The position numbers and the translations under genes are program-made. Of a stretch of 64,000 bases of DNA, positions 48,385 through 58,126 are shown in pieces. The notes beneath the pieces were generated by a model, which was not told where the DNA came from, searched no databases, and saw nothing but the letters and a program-made list of their open reading frames with translations. The stretch is from Lentisphaerota bacterium (GTDB taxonomy: Bacteria > Verrucomicrobiota > Lentisphaeria > Oligosphaerales > JABHEG01), in NCBI GenBank assembly GCA_018676675.1, contig JABHEG010000304.1:62001-126000 (forward strand), read 5' to 3'. The stretch's first letter is position 1, and each line of letters starts with the position of its first letter.

Positions 48385-51018
48385 ATGAATAGCTGTGTCC
48401 TTTCGTTTCTGGCCATGTCGGTGGTGTGTTTGCCGTTGTGCGTCAGTGCTCTTGAGGCCCGCGTCGAGACCCGGAATGGTGTCCCGACCCTGCTTGTCAA
48501 CGGCAGACCGATGCCGCCCTTCATCCTGTTCCACACGTCCGGTGGCGGAGCGGGGCCTTTGGTCTGCGACGTGGCTCCGACGTGGCAACAGTTCAGCTAT
48601 ACGTTCACCGCACCTTGTGACGACGACAACGTTGGTCTTCACATCAACAACGTTGCCCCCAAAGGTGACTGGTACATAGACGATGCTCGCTTCTTCGAGG
48701 GGACGCCAGACAAACCCGGGACTGCGGACCTCCTGACGGGGGGAGACTTCGAGGGCAGGGCGCTGCCGGAGTCGTGGAATTACTTCCTCAGCACGGCCAC
48801 AGGGGCGGACGCTGCGTTCTCTCTCGATGATGCGCTGCCCCATTCAGGGGAGCAGTGTCTGCGAGTGCACATCACCACTCCCGGCACAGCCGAGTATCAT
48901 GTCCACGTCTACCACCGCGCCAGAATCCACAAGGGCAGGACGTACACATTCTCGGTGTGGCTCCGGGCCTCTGATGAGCGACAGATCACCATGAAGGCTG
49001 TGCATCAGGCTCCGCCGTGGACGTCCTATGGCGGCTCTACCCACCCATCTGACGATTTGCTCCGACTCGGGGCGGCCTGCGGTCTTCACATTGGGACGCC
49101 ACCCGTACGCGTCCCCTGGCCCAAAGATGGCCAGCCGCCGGATTTTTCGGGCGCTGATACCCAGATTGACCATATCCTCTCGATCGACCCGAAGGCCCTG
49201 ATCATTCCCCGCCTGAATATCGATGCCCCTGAATGGTGGAAGCAGCAGCACCCGGGGAATCGGCAGGTCTACGACAAAGGCGAGTATCCCATGGCTTCGC
49301 CGGCATCGACGCTCTGGCGACGTGATGCGTCCATGGCGCTGCGTCTGTTCCTGCGGCACTTGGAGGAGGTCTACGGTGAGCACATGCTCGGCTACCATGT
49401 GGCGGCCCAGAGCGCTGGGGAGTGGTTCTACGATCGGACTTGGGAGAAGATCATGCCGTGCTTTGAGGAGCCCTTCCGCCAAGCGTTTGCAGAGTGGACC
49501 AAAGGCCGGTACGGCACGGTAGAGAGACTTCAGAAGGCGTGGCGGAAGCCGAAGGCGACCTTCGACACGATCCAGGTCCCGACGTTGTCGGAACGCACGA
49601 CAGGGGAGTTGGGGGTGTTCCGCGATCCGGCGTCTCAACGCTTCGAAATCGACTTTGCCGAGTACATGCAGGTTTGCCTGTGCGAGTACTTGGAGGAGTG
49701 TGCCCGCCTCGTCAAGGAGGAAACGGGGGGGAAGAAGCTGGGGGTGTTCTTCTACGGCTACCTCTACGACGTGTCGGGGTTCACCTATGGTCCCGCGGTC
49801 AGTGGACACCTGCGCTTGCGGCGGGCCCTGAATTCGCCACACGTCGACATCTTCACCTCGCCCATCTCCTACTTCGACCGACAGGCAGGTGGAGTCGGGC
49901 CGTTCATGGCTCCGGTTGACTCGATCCAGACTCACGGGAAGCTGTGGCTCAACGAAGACGACACCCGCACGCATCTTGCTCGCAGGAACGCGGGGTTCGG
50001 ACGTACGTCGGACATGTTCGAGACAATCGGCGTCTACCGCAGGAACTTCGGGCACCAACTTGAGCACCTGTGCGCGACGTGGTGGATGGACTTCGGGAGA
50101 GGGTGGATGGTGGACAACGAGATATTCGACAACTTTGCGGAGACGCGCGATGCTTGGAGTGCTGTTGCCGCTGCTCCGGAGCCGTTCGCCCCGCAAGTAG
50201 CCATTGTGACTGACGAGGACAGCTACTTCTACCTGCGCAACTCGAACGAGATCAGCCGCCAGTCGGTCACGCTGATGCGGCGTATGTTCAACACCATGGG
50301 CTGCCCGGTCGGGCTCTATCTCATGCAGGATTTCTGCGATGGACTCGTCCCGGACAGCGCGAGGTTCTGTGTGTTCCTCAATGCTTACCGGATGACGTCT
50401 GAACAGCGTGTTCAGTTTCGGGCACAGGCCGCCAAGGCGAAACGCACCGTTCTGTGGCTCTACGCGCCAGGTTACATTCGGGAGGATGCAGATGTTGCGA
50501 ACATCGCGGATATCATTGGGTTTGAGGTCCGAAAGGCCGGAGGAACGGAGACGTCGAGGGTCCGGATTGTGGACGACGCGCCAGCTCCGTTTCAGACGCT
50601 GCCGAAAGGGCACGCTTTTGGGGTGGAGTTCAGGCCGGACCCGCTCTTTGGTGTGTCAGCCGACCAGGCGGGTGTGAGTGTCTGCGGTACCTATGAGGGC
50701 ACCCGGGAAGCCGCGTTGGCGCTGAAGCGTTTCCCCGACTGGACCTCCGTATTCTGTGGTGGTCTACAGGTGAGCGCCGGTGTCCTGCGCGAACTGGCTC
50801 GGTCTGCCGGCGTGCACATCTACTGCGAGACGAACGACGTTATCAGTGCACGACAGGGGTTCGTCTCAATCCACGCAACCCACGAGGGAACAAAGACGCT
50901 GATACTGGGTCGGGCGGCAGCGCTACGGGATCTCTTCTCGGGGGATGTCCTGCCATCGGCCGGGCGACACACGTTCCGGATGAGGAAGGGCGAAACGCGT
51001 GCGTTTACTCTGAACTGA
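48385..51018 (+). CDS. Exported GH42-like glycosidase with CBM-like N-terminus
   Basis: About 877 residues. The ATG at 48385 follows AAGGAG by 6 nt and begins a signal peptide (MNSCVLSFLAMSVVCLPLCVSA). A carbohydrate-binding segment (~50-200; WQQFSYTFTAP, GDWYIDDARFFEG, HVYHRARIHKGRTYTFSVWL) precedes a TIM barrel (~220-590). The barrel carries a GH42-type acid/base in QSAGEW (Glu346) and a nucleophile candidate in LWLNEDD (Glu524). The following alpha/beta domain (~600-760, QVAIVTDEDSYFY and ARFCVFLNAYRMT) matches the trimerisation domain of GH42 beta-galactosidases. Beta-galactosidase or a related beta-glycosidase is likely; linkage is unknown. Probably cotranscribed with the MmgE/PrpD gene 75 bp upstream. 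Confidence 0.75.
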   Translation: MNSCVLSFLAMSVVCLPLCVSALEARVETRNGVPTLLVNGRPMPPFILFHTSGGGAGPLVCDVAPTWQQFSYTFTAPCDDDNVGLHINNVAPKGDWYIDDARFFEGTPDKPGTADLLTGGDFEGRALPESWNYFLSTATGADAAFSLDDALPHSGEQCLRVHITTPGTAEYHVHVYHRARIHKGRTYTFSVWLRASDERQITMKAVHQAPPWTSYGGSTHPSDDLLRLGAACGLHIGTPPVRVPWPKDGQPPDFSGADTQIDHILSIDPKALIIPRLNIDAPEWWKQQHPGNRQVYDKGEYPMASPASTLWRRDASMALRLFLRHLEEVYGEHMLGYHVAAQSAGEWFYDRTWEKIMPCFEEPFRQAFAEWTKGRYGTVERLQKAWRKPKATFDTIQVPTLSERTTGELGVFRDPASQRFEIDFAEYMQVCLCEYLEECARLVKEETGGKKLGVFFYGYLYDVSGFTYGPAVSGHLRLRRALNSPHVDIFTSPISYFDRQAGGVGPFMAPVDSIQTHGKLWLNEDDTRTHLARRNAGFGRTSDMFETIGVYRRNFGHQLEHLCATWWMDFGRGWMVDNEIFDNFAETRDAWSAVAAAPEPFAPQVAIVTDEDSYFYLRNSNEISRQSVTLMRRMFNTMGCPVGLYLMQDFCDGLVPDSARFCVFLNAYRMTSEQRVQFRAQAAKAKRTVLWLYAPGYIREDADVANIADIIGFEVRKAGGTETSRVRIVDDAPAPFQTLPKGHAFGVEFRPDPLFGVSADQAGVSVCGTYEGTREAALALKRFPDWTSVFCGGLQVSAGVLRELARSAGVHIYCETNDVISARQGFVSIHATHEGTKTLILGRAAALRDLFSGDVLPSAGRHTFRMRKGETRAFTLN

Positions 51019-51099
51019 TGAGCCTTGTGCCGAGAACGTTCGGCGGAACGTGCAGGCATCAGCCGACACACAGCCACAGCGATGAGGGGCCATACGGCC

Positions 51100-52806
51100 A
51101 TGTCAACTGCTCCATCATACGTGTTCTCAAGCCTTGTGGATCGACCACAGTCCGGGATGTTCCGCTCAGGTGGCTTTCCACAACCTGTCCGCACAGTCCT
51201 TCCTCTGAATGCGGCCGACCATCCAACTGCGGCCCGGTCCGTCGAAGACGCCCACGGCAACCGGTATGCCATCGGCGAGAATGGACTGACCCTATGTCAC
51301 CCTGGTGGGAAGATGCAGTTGTTGGTCCCGAGCGACAGGCTGCCTGTGAGGGAGGTGTTGTGTCTGACACGGTCGCCGGAAGGAGATCTATGGCTGGGTA
51401 CCAGTCGCGGCGCTGTTCGCTGGCTGGCCGGCCGGACTGAGTACTATGCCAGCAAGCGTTGGTTGCCCCATGATCGGGTCGAAGCGATCGCGTGCTTCCC
51501 GGACAACTCTGTCTGGCTTTGGACACCGGAAGGGATAAGTCGCCTCGAGTACCGGGAAATGGCCCTCGAAGAAAAGGCGGCGCACTACGAGCAACTCACT
51601 GACACCCGTCACAAGCGCTTCGGGTTCGTTACCGGTTGCCAACTGCATGAAGCCGGCGATCTGACTCGTACGCAGCACCATATCGACGACAACGATGGGC
51701 TTTGGACCGGGATGTACGTGGCTGCTGAGGCATTCCGCTTTGCCGTGACGGGAGAGGATGAGGCCCGGAGGAAGGCTCAGGAATCTCTCCTGGCCATCGT
51801 GGAACTCGAGCGGAAGTCAGGGGTGGATGGCTTCTGTGCGCGTGCGCTTACGCACAGCTCTGAGCCACAATATGGGAATCACCCGGACGGCGAGTGGCAC
51901 GCAGCGGCCGATGAGGAGTGGGAGTGGAAAGGAGATACGTCCAGCGATGAGATGGACGGTCACTATTTTGCCTGGGCCATCTACTATGACTTGGTGGCTG
52001 ATGAGGATGAACGGGCCATGCTTCGGGCGCTTGTTGGCCGGGTGACCGACTTCCTCATTGACAACGATTACTACCTCATTGATGTGGATGGTAAACCCAC
52101 GACGTGGGGAGTATGGGCACCGGATGCACTGAACCACGATCCAAGGTGGCGGGCCGAGCGGGGGCTGAACTCGCTCGAAATGCTCTCGTACCTGAGAGTG
52201 GCGCACCACATCACGGGTGAGCCGAAATACGAGATCGCCTACAGCGACTTGGTTGAGGACCACCATTATGCGCTGAACACGATCGAGCAGAAGGCGCTTC
52301 CCGGTGACTTCCCCGGGGCTGAGGACAACCACTCTGACGATGAACTGGCATTTCTGGCCTACTACGGGTTGCTGAAATACGAGGCTGATCCTGGGCTCCG
52401 GGCGGTCTACACCGCAAGCATCGAGCGGAGTTGGCAGGTCGAACGTCCGGAGAAGTGCCCTCTCTGGAATGTCATCTACGGGGCAGTGACCGGTCGATCG
52501 TGTGACGTCGAGGGGGCCGTGCGATCACTCGAAGAGATTCCCCTGGACCTGATCCGGTGGCGGGTCACGAACAGCCATCGACAGGATATCACGACGGACC
52601 CAGCCGGGGGCCGCCATGGAGAGCGGCAGGCGCGAACGCCTGTTCCCTGGTCCGAGCGCCCGGTCCACAAGTGGAACGGTAATCCCTACAGCCTGGACGG
52701 AGGGGATGATTTCACGGAAGAGTGTGGAACGTTCTGGCTGTTGCCGTACTGGATGGGGCGCTATCACGGAATTATCCTGCAGGGAGCTGAGGAAAGAGAC
52801 CAATGA
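51100..52806 (+). CDS. Six-hairpin-type protein with N-terminal Reg_prop-like blade
   Basis: About 568 residues from the ATG at 51100, which follows GAGGGG; another ATG at 51082 has no good ribosome-binding site. The N-terminal ~170 residues contain propeller-like repeats seen in two-component regulator propellers (SPEGDLWLGTSRGAVRW, PDNSVWLWTPEGISRLEY). The rest looks like an alpha/alpha barrel: RFGFVTGCQLHEAGDLT, IDDNDGLWTGMYVAAEAFRF, HYFAWAIYYDLV and ECGTFWLLPYWMGRYHG. Such barrels occur in many glycosidases and lyases. No signal peptide. Its stop overlaps the next gene's ATG (52803-52806), so the two are likely coupled. Exact enzyme family not recognised. Confidence 0.6.
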   Translation: MSTAPSYVFSSLVDRPQSGMFRSGGFPQPVRTVLPLNAADHPTAARSVEDAHGNRYAIGENGLTLCHPGGKMQLLVPSDRLPVREVLCLTRSPEGDLWLGTSRGAVRWLAGRTEYYASKRWLPHDRVEAIACFPDNSVWLWTPEGISRLEYREMALEEKAAHYEQLTDTRHKRFGFVTGCQLHEAGDLTRTQHHIDDNDGLWTGMYVAAEAFRFAVTGEDEARRKAQESLLAIVELERKSGVDGFCARALTHSSEPQYGNHPDGEWHAAADEEWEWKGDTSSDEMDGHYFAWAIYYDLVADEDERAMLRALVGRVTDFLIDNDYYLIDVDGKPTTWGVWAPDALNHDPRWRAERGLNSLEMLSYLRVAHHITGEPKYEIAYSDLVEDHHYALNTIEQKALPGDFPGAEDNHSDDELAFLAYYGLLKYEADPGLRAVYTASIERSWQVERPEKCPLWNVIYGAVTGRSCDVEGAVRSLEEIPLDLIRWRVTNSHRQDITTDPAGGRHGERQARTPVPWSERPVHKWNGNPYSLDGGDDFTEECGTFWLLPYWMGRYHGIILQGAEERDQ

Positions 52807-54509
52807 AATCCATTTTCTACACATCCGTCCTTCTCATGAGCGTTTGGCCCCGCTATGCCTGTGGTTGGGGAGCTGGCCATGACCCCATGACTGATTTGGC
52901 TATGGAGCGTCTTCCGGGCTCTCTGGCGTCCTTCCTGCCTGCAGAGGCCAAGGCCTCTGCCGTGCGATGGTCTCACGCGCCAGATGATTTCACGCCGTGG
53001 AAAGACTACGAGCAGAAGAAGGGCGTTCGCATTGGTGACGACGATCTTCGCCTGCTGGCCCAGTCAGGCCTGAAAACCCCTTACAGTCTGCACTCGCCCA
53101 AGGGACAGGCCGTGAACGTTCTGCTGCTGATTAACAGCATGCGGCGCAAGGAACCTCAGGCTTGCGCGTTCTGGATGGCGTGTCTACTCCACACGTTCTG
53201 TGACGAAGCTGCGTGCAATCACGACCCGCTAATCCACTACATGACGTACGCGTTCAGAGGGGGATACGGCATGACGTTTCCCGGACCCGGGCATCTGGAT
53301 GTTGGCGATCTCTGTCGGTCGAAGGAAGGACGCGCCCTTGTCTGGAAAATCGCCGACCAGCTGGACGTCTCTGCCCCCGCGACGGACAGAGTCCTGCTCG
53401 ACACGATGCTGCACGGATACCACGCCAATGAGTTTATGACGCAACGCGGGACTCGGGTTGCCCAAGGGTTTTCCGCCGATGCCTCTGCCGAAGCGATACA
53501 GGACTCGTACCACGCATTGGCCGAACTGGGGGCCTATGGCGTACTCTCGACTCTCGGAGTCATTGAGGCTGCTTGGCAGTGTGCCCAGGAGGGCCGAAGT
53601 CCTGAATTGACCAAGGGTGTTCTCGAGGCGTTCCGCGTGGAGAAGGACGCCTATCTGGCCGCACGCCCCCTCGCTGCGGATTCACTCTATACTGGCCTGT
53701 TGACCGAGGCAGCGTCCATGGAAAAGCCCGCGATTGGTGTGGCACTCGAGACCTCGCGGCGCATGAATGAGGCTTTTCTTGGTTTCGGAGGGAAGCTGAT
53801 CTCGGCGGCGACGATGAGACATTTGCGTCACCGAGGCATCCCATTCCGGGGCGTGGATGTGCGCGATTTGGCCAAAGAGGCACCGGACCCCCATTTGTTG
53901 CCCGTCCTGTTCATCTGTTCGGGACGCCTTGGCCACTCCGGGCTGGTTCGTTCCCTGGCCGCCTACCGCGAGCGTGGAGGGCGCATTCTCATGGTCGGCG
54001 GGGCCCACAAGGGGTGTTTGGGGGAGCTCTCGGAAGCCTTGGTTGAGGCTGATCCCGCCGTTCTGCCGGTGAGTGCGAAGTACGGTAGAAACAATGAGAA
54101 GATCATCGAGCACCTGAGCGTGGCGTTCGAGGGACCCTTTGCGGAAGCACTTGGTACTGTGGAGAGGCGCTTTCTCCATAATCCTGATACCAAAGCCGGA
54201 TGGCAGAAGCCTCTGTGCCGGTCCAGACTGGCTGAATCTCATGGAGCTGACGTTCGTCCACTGGCTGCCATCCGACTGCACGGGAAGTCGTACAGTGTCG
54301 CTGCGATGAGGCTCGATGGCGACAACAACCCGAATGCCGTCTTCCTGCCGGAGTACTTGGTGGCTCCGTATTTACTCACCGACTCACCCTCCTTCGAGAA
54401 TCCGGCAAAGCCTGCTCTGGACGAGGTAGGGAAGGGGATTGTGGACACGAGTCTTGCGCTCCTGGCCCCCGCTCTCACCGGCCAGGCCGGTTCAGTTGGT
54501 GGGCAGTGA
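52803..54509 (+). CDS. Exported zinc phospholipase C / P1 nuclease-like protein with extra C-terminal domain
   Basis: 568 residues with a signal peptide that leaves a mature start near Trp22 (CGWGAGHDPM). Zinc phospholipases C and S1/P1 nucleases use the N-terminal Trp, nearby His and Asp residues, and an H-x3-D-x5-H site. Here Trp22, His26, His58, Asp61 and His130-x3-Asp134-x5-His140 keep that layout, including the exact spacing of the last triplet. Residues after ~330 form a separate alpha/beta part (LLPVLFICSGRLGHSGLV, GGRILMVGGAHKG) resembling the amidotransferase-like domains of the neighbours. Likely a phosphodiester- or phosphate-cleaving exported enzyme. Cotranscribed with the six-hairpin gene. 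Confidence 0.65.
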   Translation: MKSIFYTSVLLMSVWPRYACGWGAGHDPMTDLAMERLPGSLASFLPAEAKASAVRWSHAPDDFTPWKDYEQKKGVRIGDDDLRLLAQSGLKTPYSLHSPKGQAVNVLLLINSMRRKEPQACAFWMACLLHTFCDEAACNHDPLIHYMTYAFRGGYGMTFPGPGHLDVGDLCRSKEGRALVWKIADQLDVSAPATDRVLLDTMLHGYHANEFMTQRGTRVAQGFSADASAEAIQDSYHALAELGAYGVLSTLGVIEAAWQCAQEGRSPELTKGVLEAFRVEKDAYLAARPLAADSLYTGLLTEAASMEKPAIGVALETSRRMNEAFLGFGGKLISAATMRHLRHRGIPFRGVDVRDLAKEAPDPHLLPVLFICSGRLGHSGLVRSLAAYRERGGRILMVGGAHKGCLGELSEALVEADPAVLPVSAKYGRNNEKIIEHLSVAFEGPFAEALGTVERRFLHNPDTKAGWQKPLCRSRLAESHGADVRPLAAIRLHGKSYSVAAMRLDGDNNPNAVFLPEYLVAPYLLTDSPSFENPAKPALDEVGKGIVDTSLALLAPALTGQAGSVGGQ

Positions 54510-54614
54510 TCACGTTCGAGGTTGAGCTCGTGACCACTGGCGGCCCCCTTTGGCCGGCATTCCTTCGCTCCGGCTTGGGGCTTGAGACTACCAGCGCAGA
54601 ATGAGGAGAACAGT

Positions 54615-57600
54615 GTGGCTTTCCACAGATGGCAATTGGTTCTGGTACTCGCGATGGCGATGGCGGCGGCTCATGCGCAGACGGGGGCACTGAGTGCGAG
54701 TGGGCATCTGACTGTCACCTACGGGGGAGCAGACGTGGTTGCCGGCGACAGCTACCTGCTCATGGACGAGGCGTGGAAGAAGATCGAGGGCAATCCCGAC
54801 ACCCGATGTGTGTTGACCCGCGCTGCCGATCAGACGATCGCTACGTTCACCGGGCCGCTCATCACGATGACAAAGACGGTCACGCCTCAGACCGATGGTG
54901 TGGATGTCGTTTGGGACCTGGCGATCAAGCCGGATCCACGTGGAAGGAACGTCGAGTTGTGTCTCGCGATTCCTGCACTCGTCCTCGAGCACCTGCCCGT
55001 TACCGGGAAGACGCACGATGTGCAGCGCAGCGTCGATGTGATTGAGTTGCCGTGCCTGGGTGGCGATTTTCGGTTGGACGTGAGTGGCTCAACCCATCCG
55101 TGGTCGTTTGACGACATGCGTTCCGTTGCGTGGTCGAAGAGGTTCCGACTCCGCTTCGCTCCGCCGTACAGCAACGAGGAGGGGGTGAAGGCGAGGGCGG
55201 TCATGCGGTTCCGCGCCGTGCCTTCAGCATTGCCGGCCTTCCTGCCGCTTGCGGTCGCTAAGGTTGGGAATCGGGCGCTCACCGATAGGACGGCCGGAGA
55301 CGGGCAGGGCGGCTGGACGGACCAGGGAAGTAACGATCTCGCGGCCTTCAGACCGGGGACCTTTCCAGCTCAGGGCATTCCCTTCACGGTGGCCGAGCCG
55401 GTGGTCGTGCTGCGCGGAACAGAGCGTCCTGGCTTCCCATTTGAGTGTGCCCCTCTTCCCGTTAACGCTGCTGTTGAGCGTCTCTGCTTCCTGCAGACTG
55501 CGGCTTGGTCGGCTGACCGCGGGGCACCCGTGGCCGAGTACATCGTCCGTTACGCTGATGACAGCGAAGCCATCGTCCCTGTTCGCTACGGAACCGAGAT
55601 CAATGACTGGTGGAGCGTCCGGGCCCCCAGTCGAGCGCGGGTCGCATGGACCGGGGCCAACGGCGAGACCGAGGTGGCGCTTTACGCGATGCAGTGGAAG
55701 AACCCGAGGCCAGACATTCCTGTGGCCACGGTGCGGATGCGGTCACTGCAGACGGCCTGCGTTCCCATCTGGCTTGCAGGAACAGGTGTCAGGACGGGGG
55801 CGTTGAGTGTTGCCCAGCTGGCCGAACTCGACCGGATTTTCGCTACGCGTCCTAACCGGTCGAAGGTCAGCATGGAGGACTGGATTCCCTGCCCGATCGC
55901 CTGGAACGACGGAATCAAGGCTGGAACGGCGCTGGATGTCTCATTCCTGAACCACTGCCCTGCAGGCAAGTTCGGCTTTCTTGACACCAAGGAAGGACAT
56001 TTTGTCTTCCGCAAAGGCGGCGGCCAGCCAGTCCGAATCTGGGCTACCAATGCCGCGTTGCACGGGCCCTATCCCCTGAAGGAAGATGCGCCTGGCATCG
56101 CCCGGTGCCTGGCCCGGCAGGGCGTCAACCTGGTGCGTATTCACCTTTACGCTGTCTATGAGAATACCCTCATTGCTCCTGATGGGACACTTGACCCGAC
56201 GGCTTTGGATAAGATGGAGTTTTTCCTCTACCAGCTGAAACAGAACGGGATTTACACCTACATGGATCTCAATGACGGGATGCTGTTTGAACGCCTGGTA
56301 GGGCACAAGTTGCCCGACAACAAGAAAGCGAAAGTCGCGGCGATCTTCAACCGTGAACTGATCGAGGCGACCAAGAAGCTGGGGCGCATGCTCTTCACGC
56401 ACGAGAACCCCTACACTGGCTCGAGGATGTGCGATGATCCCGCGATCTGTCTCTACGAGATCACCAATGAGAACTCCATCACCATGGACTGGGGAGGGCT
56501 CACTTCGCGTCTGTGTGAACCATGGCTGACGGAGCTCAAGATCCTTTGGCATGCGTGGCTGCGGGAGCGCGACTTACCTGAACGCGAGCTCCCGCGAGCT
56601 TTCGGGACATCCGACCCGGACGGCCGTAGGTTTGCTGCAGAGCTGCAGAAAGCGCATCTGGACGAGATGAAAGAGTTCCTGGTCGAGCTTGGCGTCAAGG
56701 CTCCCATCTGCGGGACCAACATCACGTTTACTCTCGGCGATCTCTGGGCCAGCACGAACATGGATTACACCAACGACCACGCCTACTGGGACCACACGAG
56801 CACATTGGGAAAATTCAGGACCTACAACAACAAGAGTGTTGTCCTGTCTCCTCCTTGGCATTCCGGTACGCTGTCCAGCTTTGCCCGGGCCAAACTGGTC
56901 GGGAAGCCGACCGTTGCGAGTGAGTGGAACTACGTCTACCCCAACCATCACCGCTGTGAGGGGTTGCCCTATACAGCCGCCTACTCCGCCTACCAGGATT
57001 GGGATGCGCCAATGTTCTACTGTGCCACCGGGTCGTTCAACAGCGGCCGGTGGGAGGGGTTCCATGAGAATCCGGGGATTCTGGTGCACACTCAGCAGAC
57101 GGATCCCGCAACGTGGGGACTTTCTCAGATCTGCGCGTTGCTGTATCGCCGCCGTGACGTGGCGATTGGCCGACGTCGACTCGTTATCCGCTACGGTCCG
57201 GAGCAGATCTGGCAGAACCGCTCTGTGTTGGGGCGTCTGAAATTCCTCCCAGCGGTCGCTCGGATAGAAACCGAGCTCGTGAAGGGTGACATCGATGCGT
57301 GGCCGATGGCCCTGCCGCCGGAGGGACAGACGGAGGAAGAGGCCTACCTCGAAGCCTTGCGGCAACTGGGGGACACGAGCAGTTCCCTCAGTCGCGTGGT
57401 CAGCGATACGGGCGAACTTCGGCGTGATGTGGCTGAAGGGGTGTTCCTTGTCGATACGCCACGGACACAGATTGCCTGCGGCAAGATCAATCGGCTGGTC
57501 GATGCCGCGGATACACTTTCCTCACTCGCTGTCAACAGCCCCATCCCCTTTGGCACGGTCGCACTGTCCAGTCTTGACGGAAGAGCCCTCGTGGAATCGT

Positions 57601-57884
57601 CACGTATGCTCCTGGTTGCGGTGGGCAACGCACGCAACGCTGATGCAGTGATCGAGGATTACGTCATCAAGAACATGGGCAGAAAGGGACCCGTGATGGC
57701 GGAACCAGTGGAAGGAAGCCTGACTGTCAGACGGACGAACGGAGATGCCTTGCGGGGCTTCGCTCTGGACACGTTGACCGGGGAACGGAAGGAAGAACTG
57801 CAGGTTTCCACGTTGGCCGATGGCGTGACGTTCACGTTGCAGCGGGCTCACGGGACGATCTACTACGAACTCACCGCGGAGTGA
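54615..57884 (+). CDS. Exported GH5-like glycosidase (1,089 aa)
   Basis: The start is the GTG at 54615, which follows GAGGAG by about 6 nt and begins a signal peptide (AFHRWQLVLVLAMAMAAAHA); upstream in-frame codons lack both. After an N-terminal beta region, a module at ~219-400 (GQGGWTDQG, LCFLQTAAWSAD) matches one in the GH2-type gene at 22329. The TIM barrel (~440-800) has GH5-type landmarks: GVNLVRIHL, acid/base Glu619 in YEITNEN and nucleophile Glu770 in VASEWNY. A beta-sandwich ends the protein. GH5-clan enzymes act on beta-mannans, beta-glucans and others; no substrate is fixed by sequence. Last gene of the plus-strand operon, 105 bp after the phospholipase-like gene. Confidence 0.8.
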   Translation: MAFHRWQLVLVLAMAMAAAHAQTGALSASGHLTVTYGGADVVAGDSYLLMDEAWKKIEGNPDTRCVLTRAADQTIATFTGPLITMTKTVTPQTDGVDVVWDLAIKPDPRGRNVELCLAIPALVLEHLPVTGKTHDVQRSVDVIELPCLGGDFRLDVSGSTHPWSFDDMRSVAWSKRFRLRFAPPYSNEEGVKARAVMRFRAVPSALPAFLPLAVAKVGNRALTDRTAGDGQGGWTDQGSNDLAAFRPGTFPAQGIPFTVAEPVVVLRGTERPGFPFECAPLPVNAAVERLCFLQTAAWSADRGAPVAEYIVRYADDSEAIVPVRYGTEINDWWSVRAPSRARVAWTGANGETEVALYAMQWKNPRPDIPVATVRMRSLQTACVPIWLAGTGVRTGALSVAQLAELDRIFATRPNRSKVSMEDWIPCPIAWNDGIKAGTALDVSFLNHCPAGKFGFLDTKEGHFVFRKGGGQPVRIWATNAALHGPYPLKEDAPGIARCLARQGVNLVRIHLYAVYENTLIAPDGTLDPTALDKMEFFLYQLKQNGIYTYMDLNDGMLFERLVGHKLPDNKKAKVAAIFNRELIEATKKLGRMLFTHENPYTGSRMCDDPAICLYEITNENSITMDWGGLTSRLCEPWLTELKILWHAWLRERDLPERELPRAFGTSDPDGRRFAAELQKAHLDEMKEFLVELGVKAPICGTNITFTLGDLWASTNMDYTNDHAYWDHTSTLGKFRTYNNKSVVLSPPWHSGTLSSFARAKLVGKPTVASEWNYVYPNHHRCEGLPYTAAYSAYQDWDAPMFYCATGSFNSGRWEGFHENPGILVHTQQTDPATWGLSQICALLYRRRDVAIGRRRLVIRYGPEQIWQNRSVLGRLKFLPAVARIETELVKGDIDAWPMALPPEGQTEEEAYLEALRQLGDTSSSLSRVVSDTGELRRDVAEGVFLVDTPRTQIACGKINRLVDAADTLSSLAVNSPIPFGTVALSSLDGRALVESSRMLLVAVGNARNADAVIEDYVIKNMGRKGPVMAEPVEGSLTVRRTNGDALRGFALDTLTGERKEELQVSTLADGVTFTLQRAHGTIYYELTAE

Positions 57885-57906
57885 TAGGGGGCGTGTTGCG
57901 CCGCCC

Positions 57907-58038
57907 GCTCCGCGGCGGAGCATGTCTTGCTGCCTTTCGGTTCCGGAGAAACACGACCACGAAGGGGTGTGTTACGTCGAAGAGGCGTCTTGAGTAGCTC
58001 CGTGCTCCGCGGCGGAACATGTCTCGCTGCTTGTCGGT
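57907..58038. repeat. Direct repeat of ~35 bp with internal palindrome, two copies
   Basis: Copies at 57907-57941 and 58004-58038, 97 bp apart, both begin GCTCCGCGGCGGA and end near CGGT with about four mismatches. The first copy contains the palindrome GCTCCGC-G-GCGGAGC. A looser match continues upstream of each copy (GTGTTGCGCCG and GTGTTACGTCG). The pair lies between the GH5-like gene and the terminator of the lipoprotein gene. Confidence 0.75.
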
Positions 58039-58060
58039 CACTTCTTTCCGTGGGGATACC

Positions 58061-58103
58061 CCAAAAAGAAGCGCCCGGCGCGTTCGAAAACACGCCGGGC
58101 GCT
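58061..58103 (-). terminator. Intrinsic terminator of the OmcB-like lipoprotein gene
   Basis: AGCGCCCGGCG (58070-58080) and CGCCGGGCGCT (58093-58103) form a perfect 11-bp GC-rich stem with a 12-nt loop. Read on the minus strand it is followed by TCTTTTTGG, and it sits 23 bp past the stop of the minus-strand gene. This is a textbook rho-independent terminator. Confidence 0.9.
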
Positions 58104-58126
58104 GATCGGTTCACGTCAGAAGACGC

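Noticed and set aside
17744..57884. Presence of sulfatases or a SusC/SusD pair
   Set aside because: No sulfatase C/S-x-P-x-R motif and no TonB-dependent receptor or SusD-like lipoprotein was found among the genes.
57905..57925. Terminator for the GH5-like gene
   Set aside because: The palindrome is strong but no T tract follows, and the same core occurs again 97 bp later as part of a repeat.
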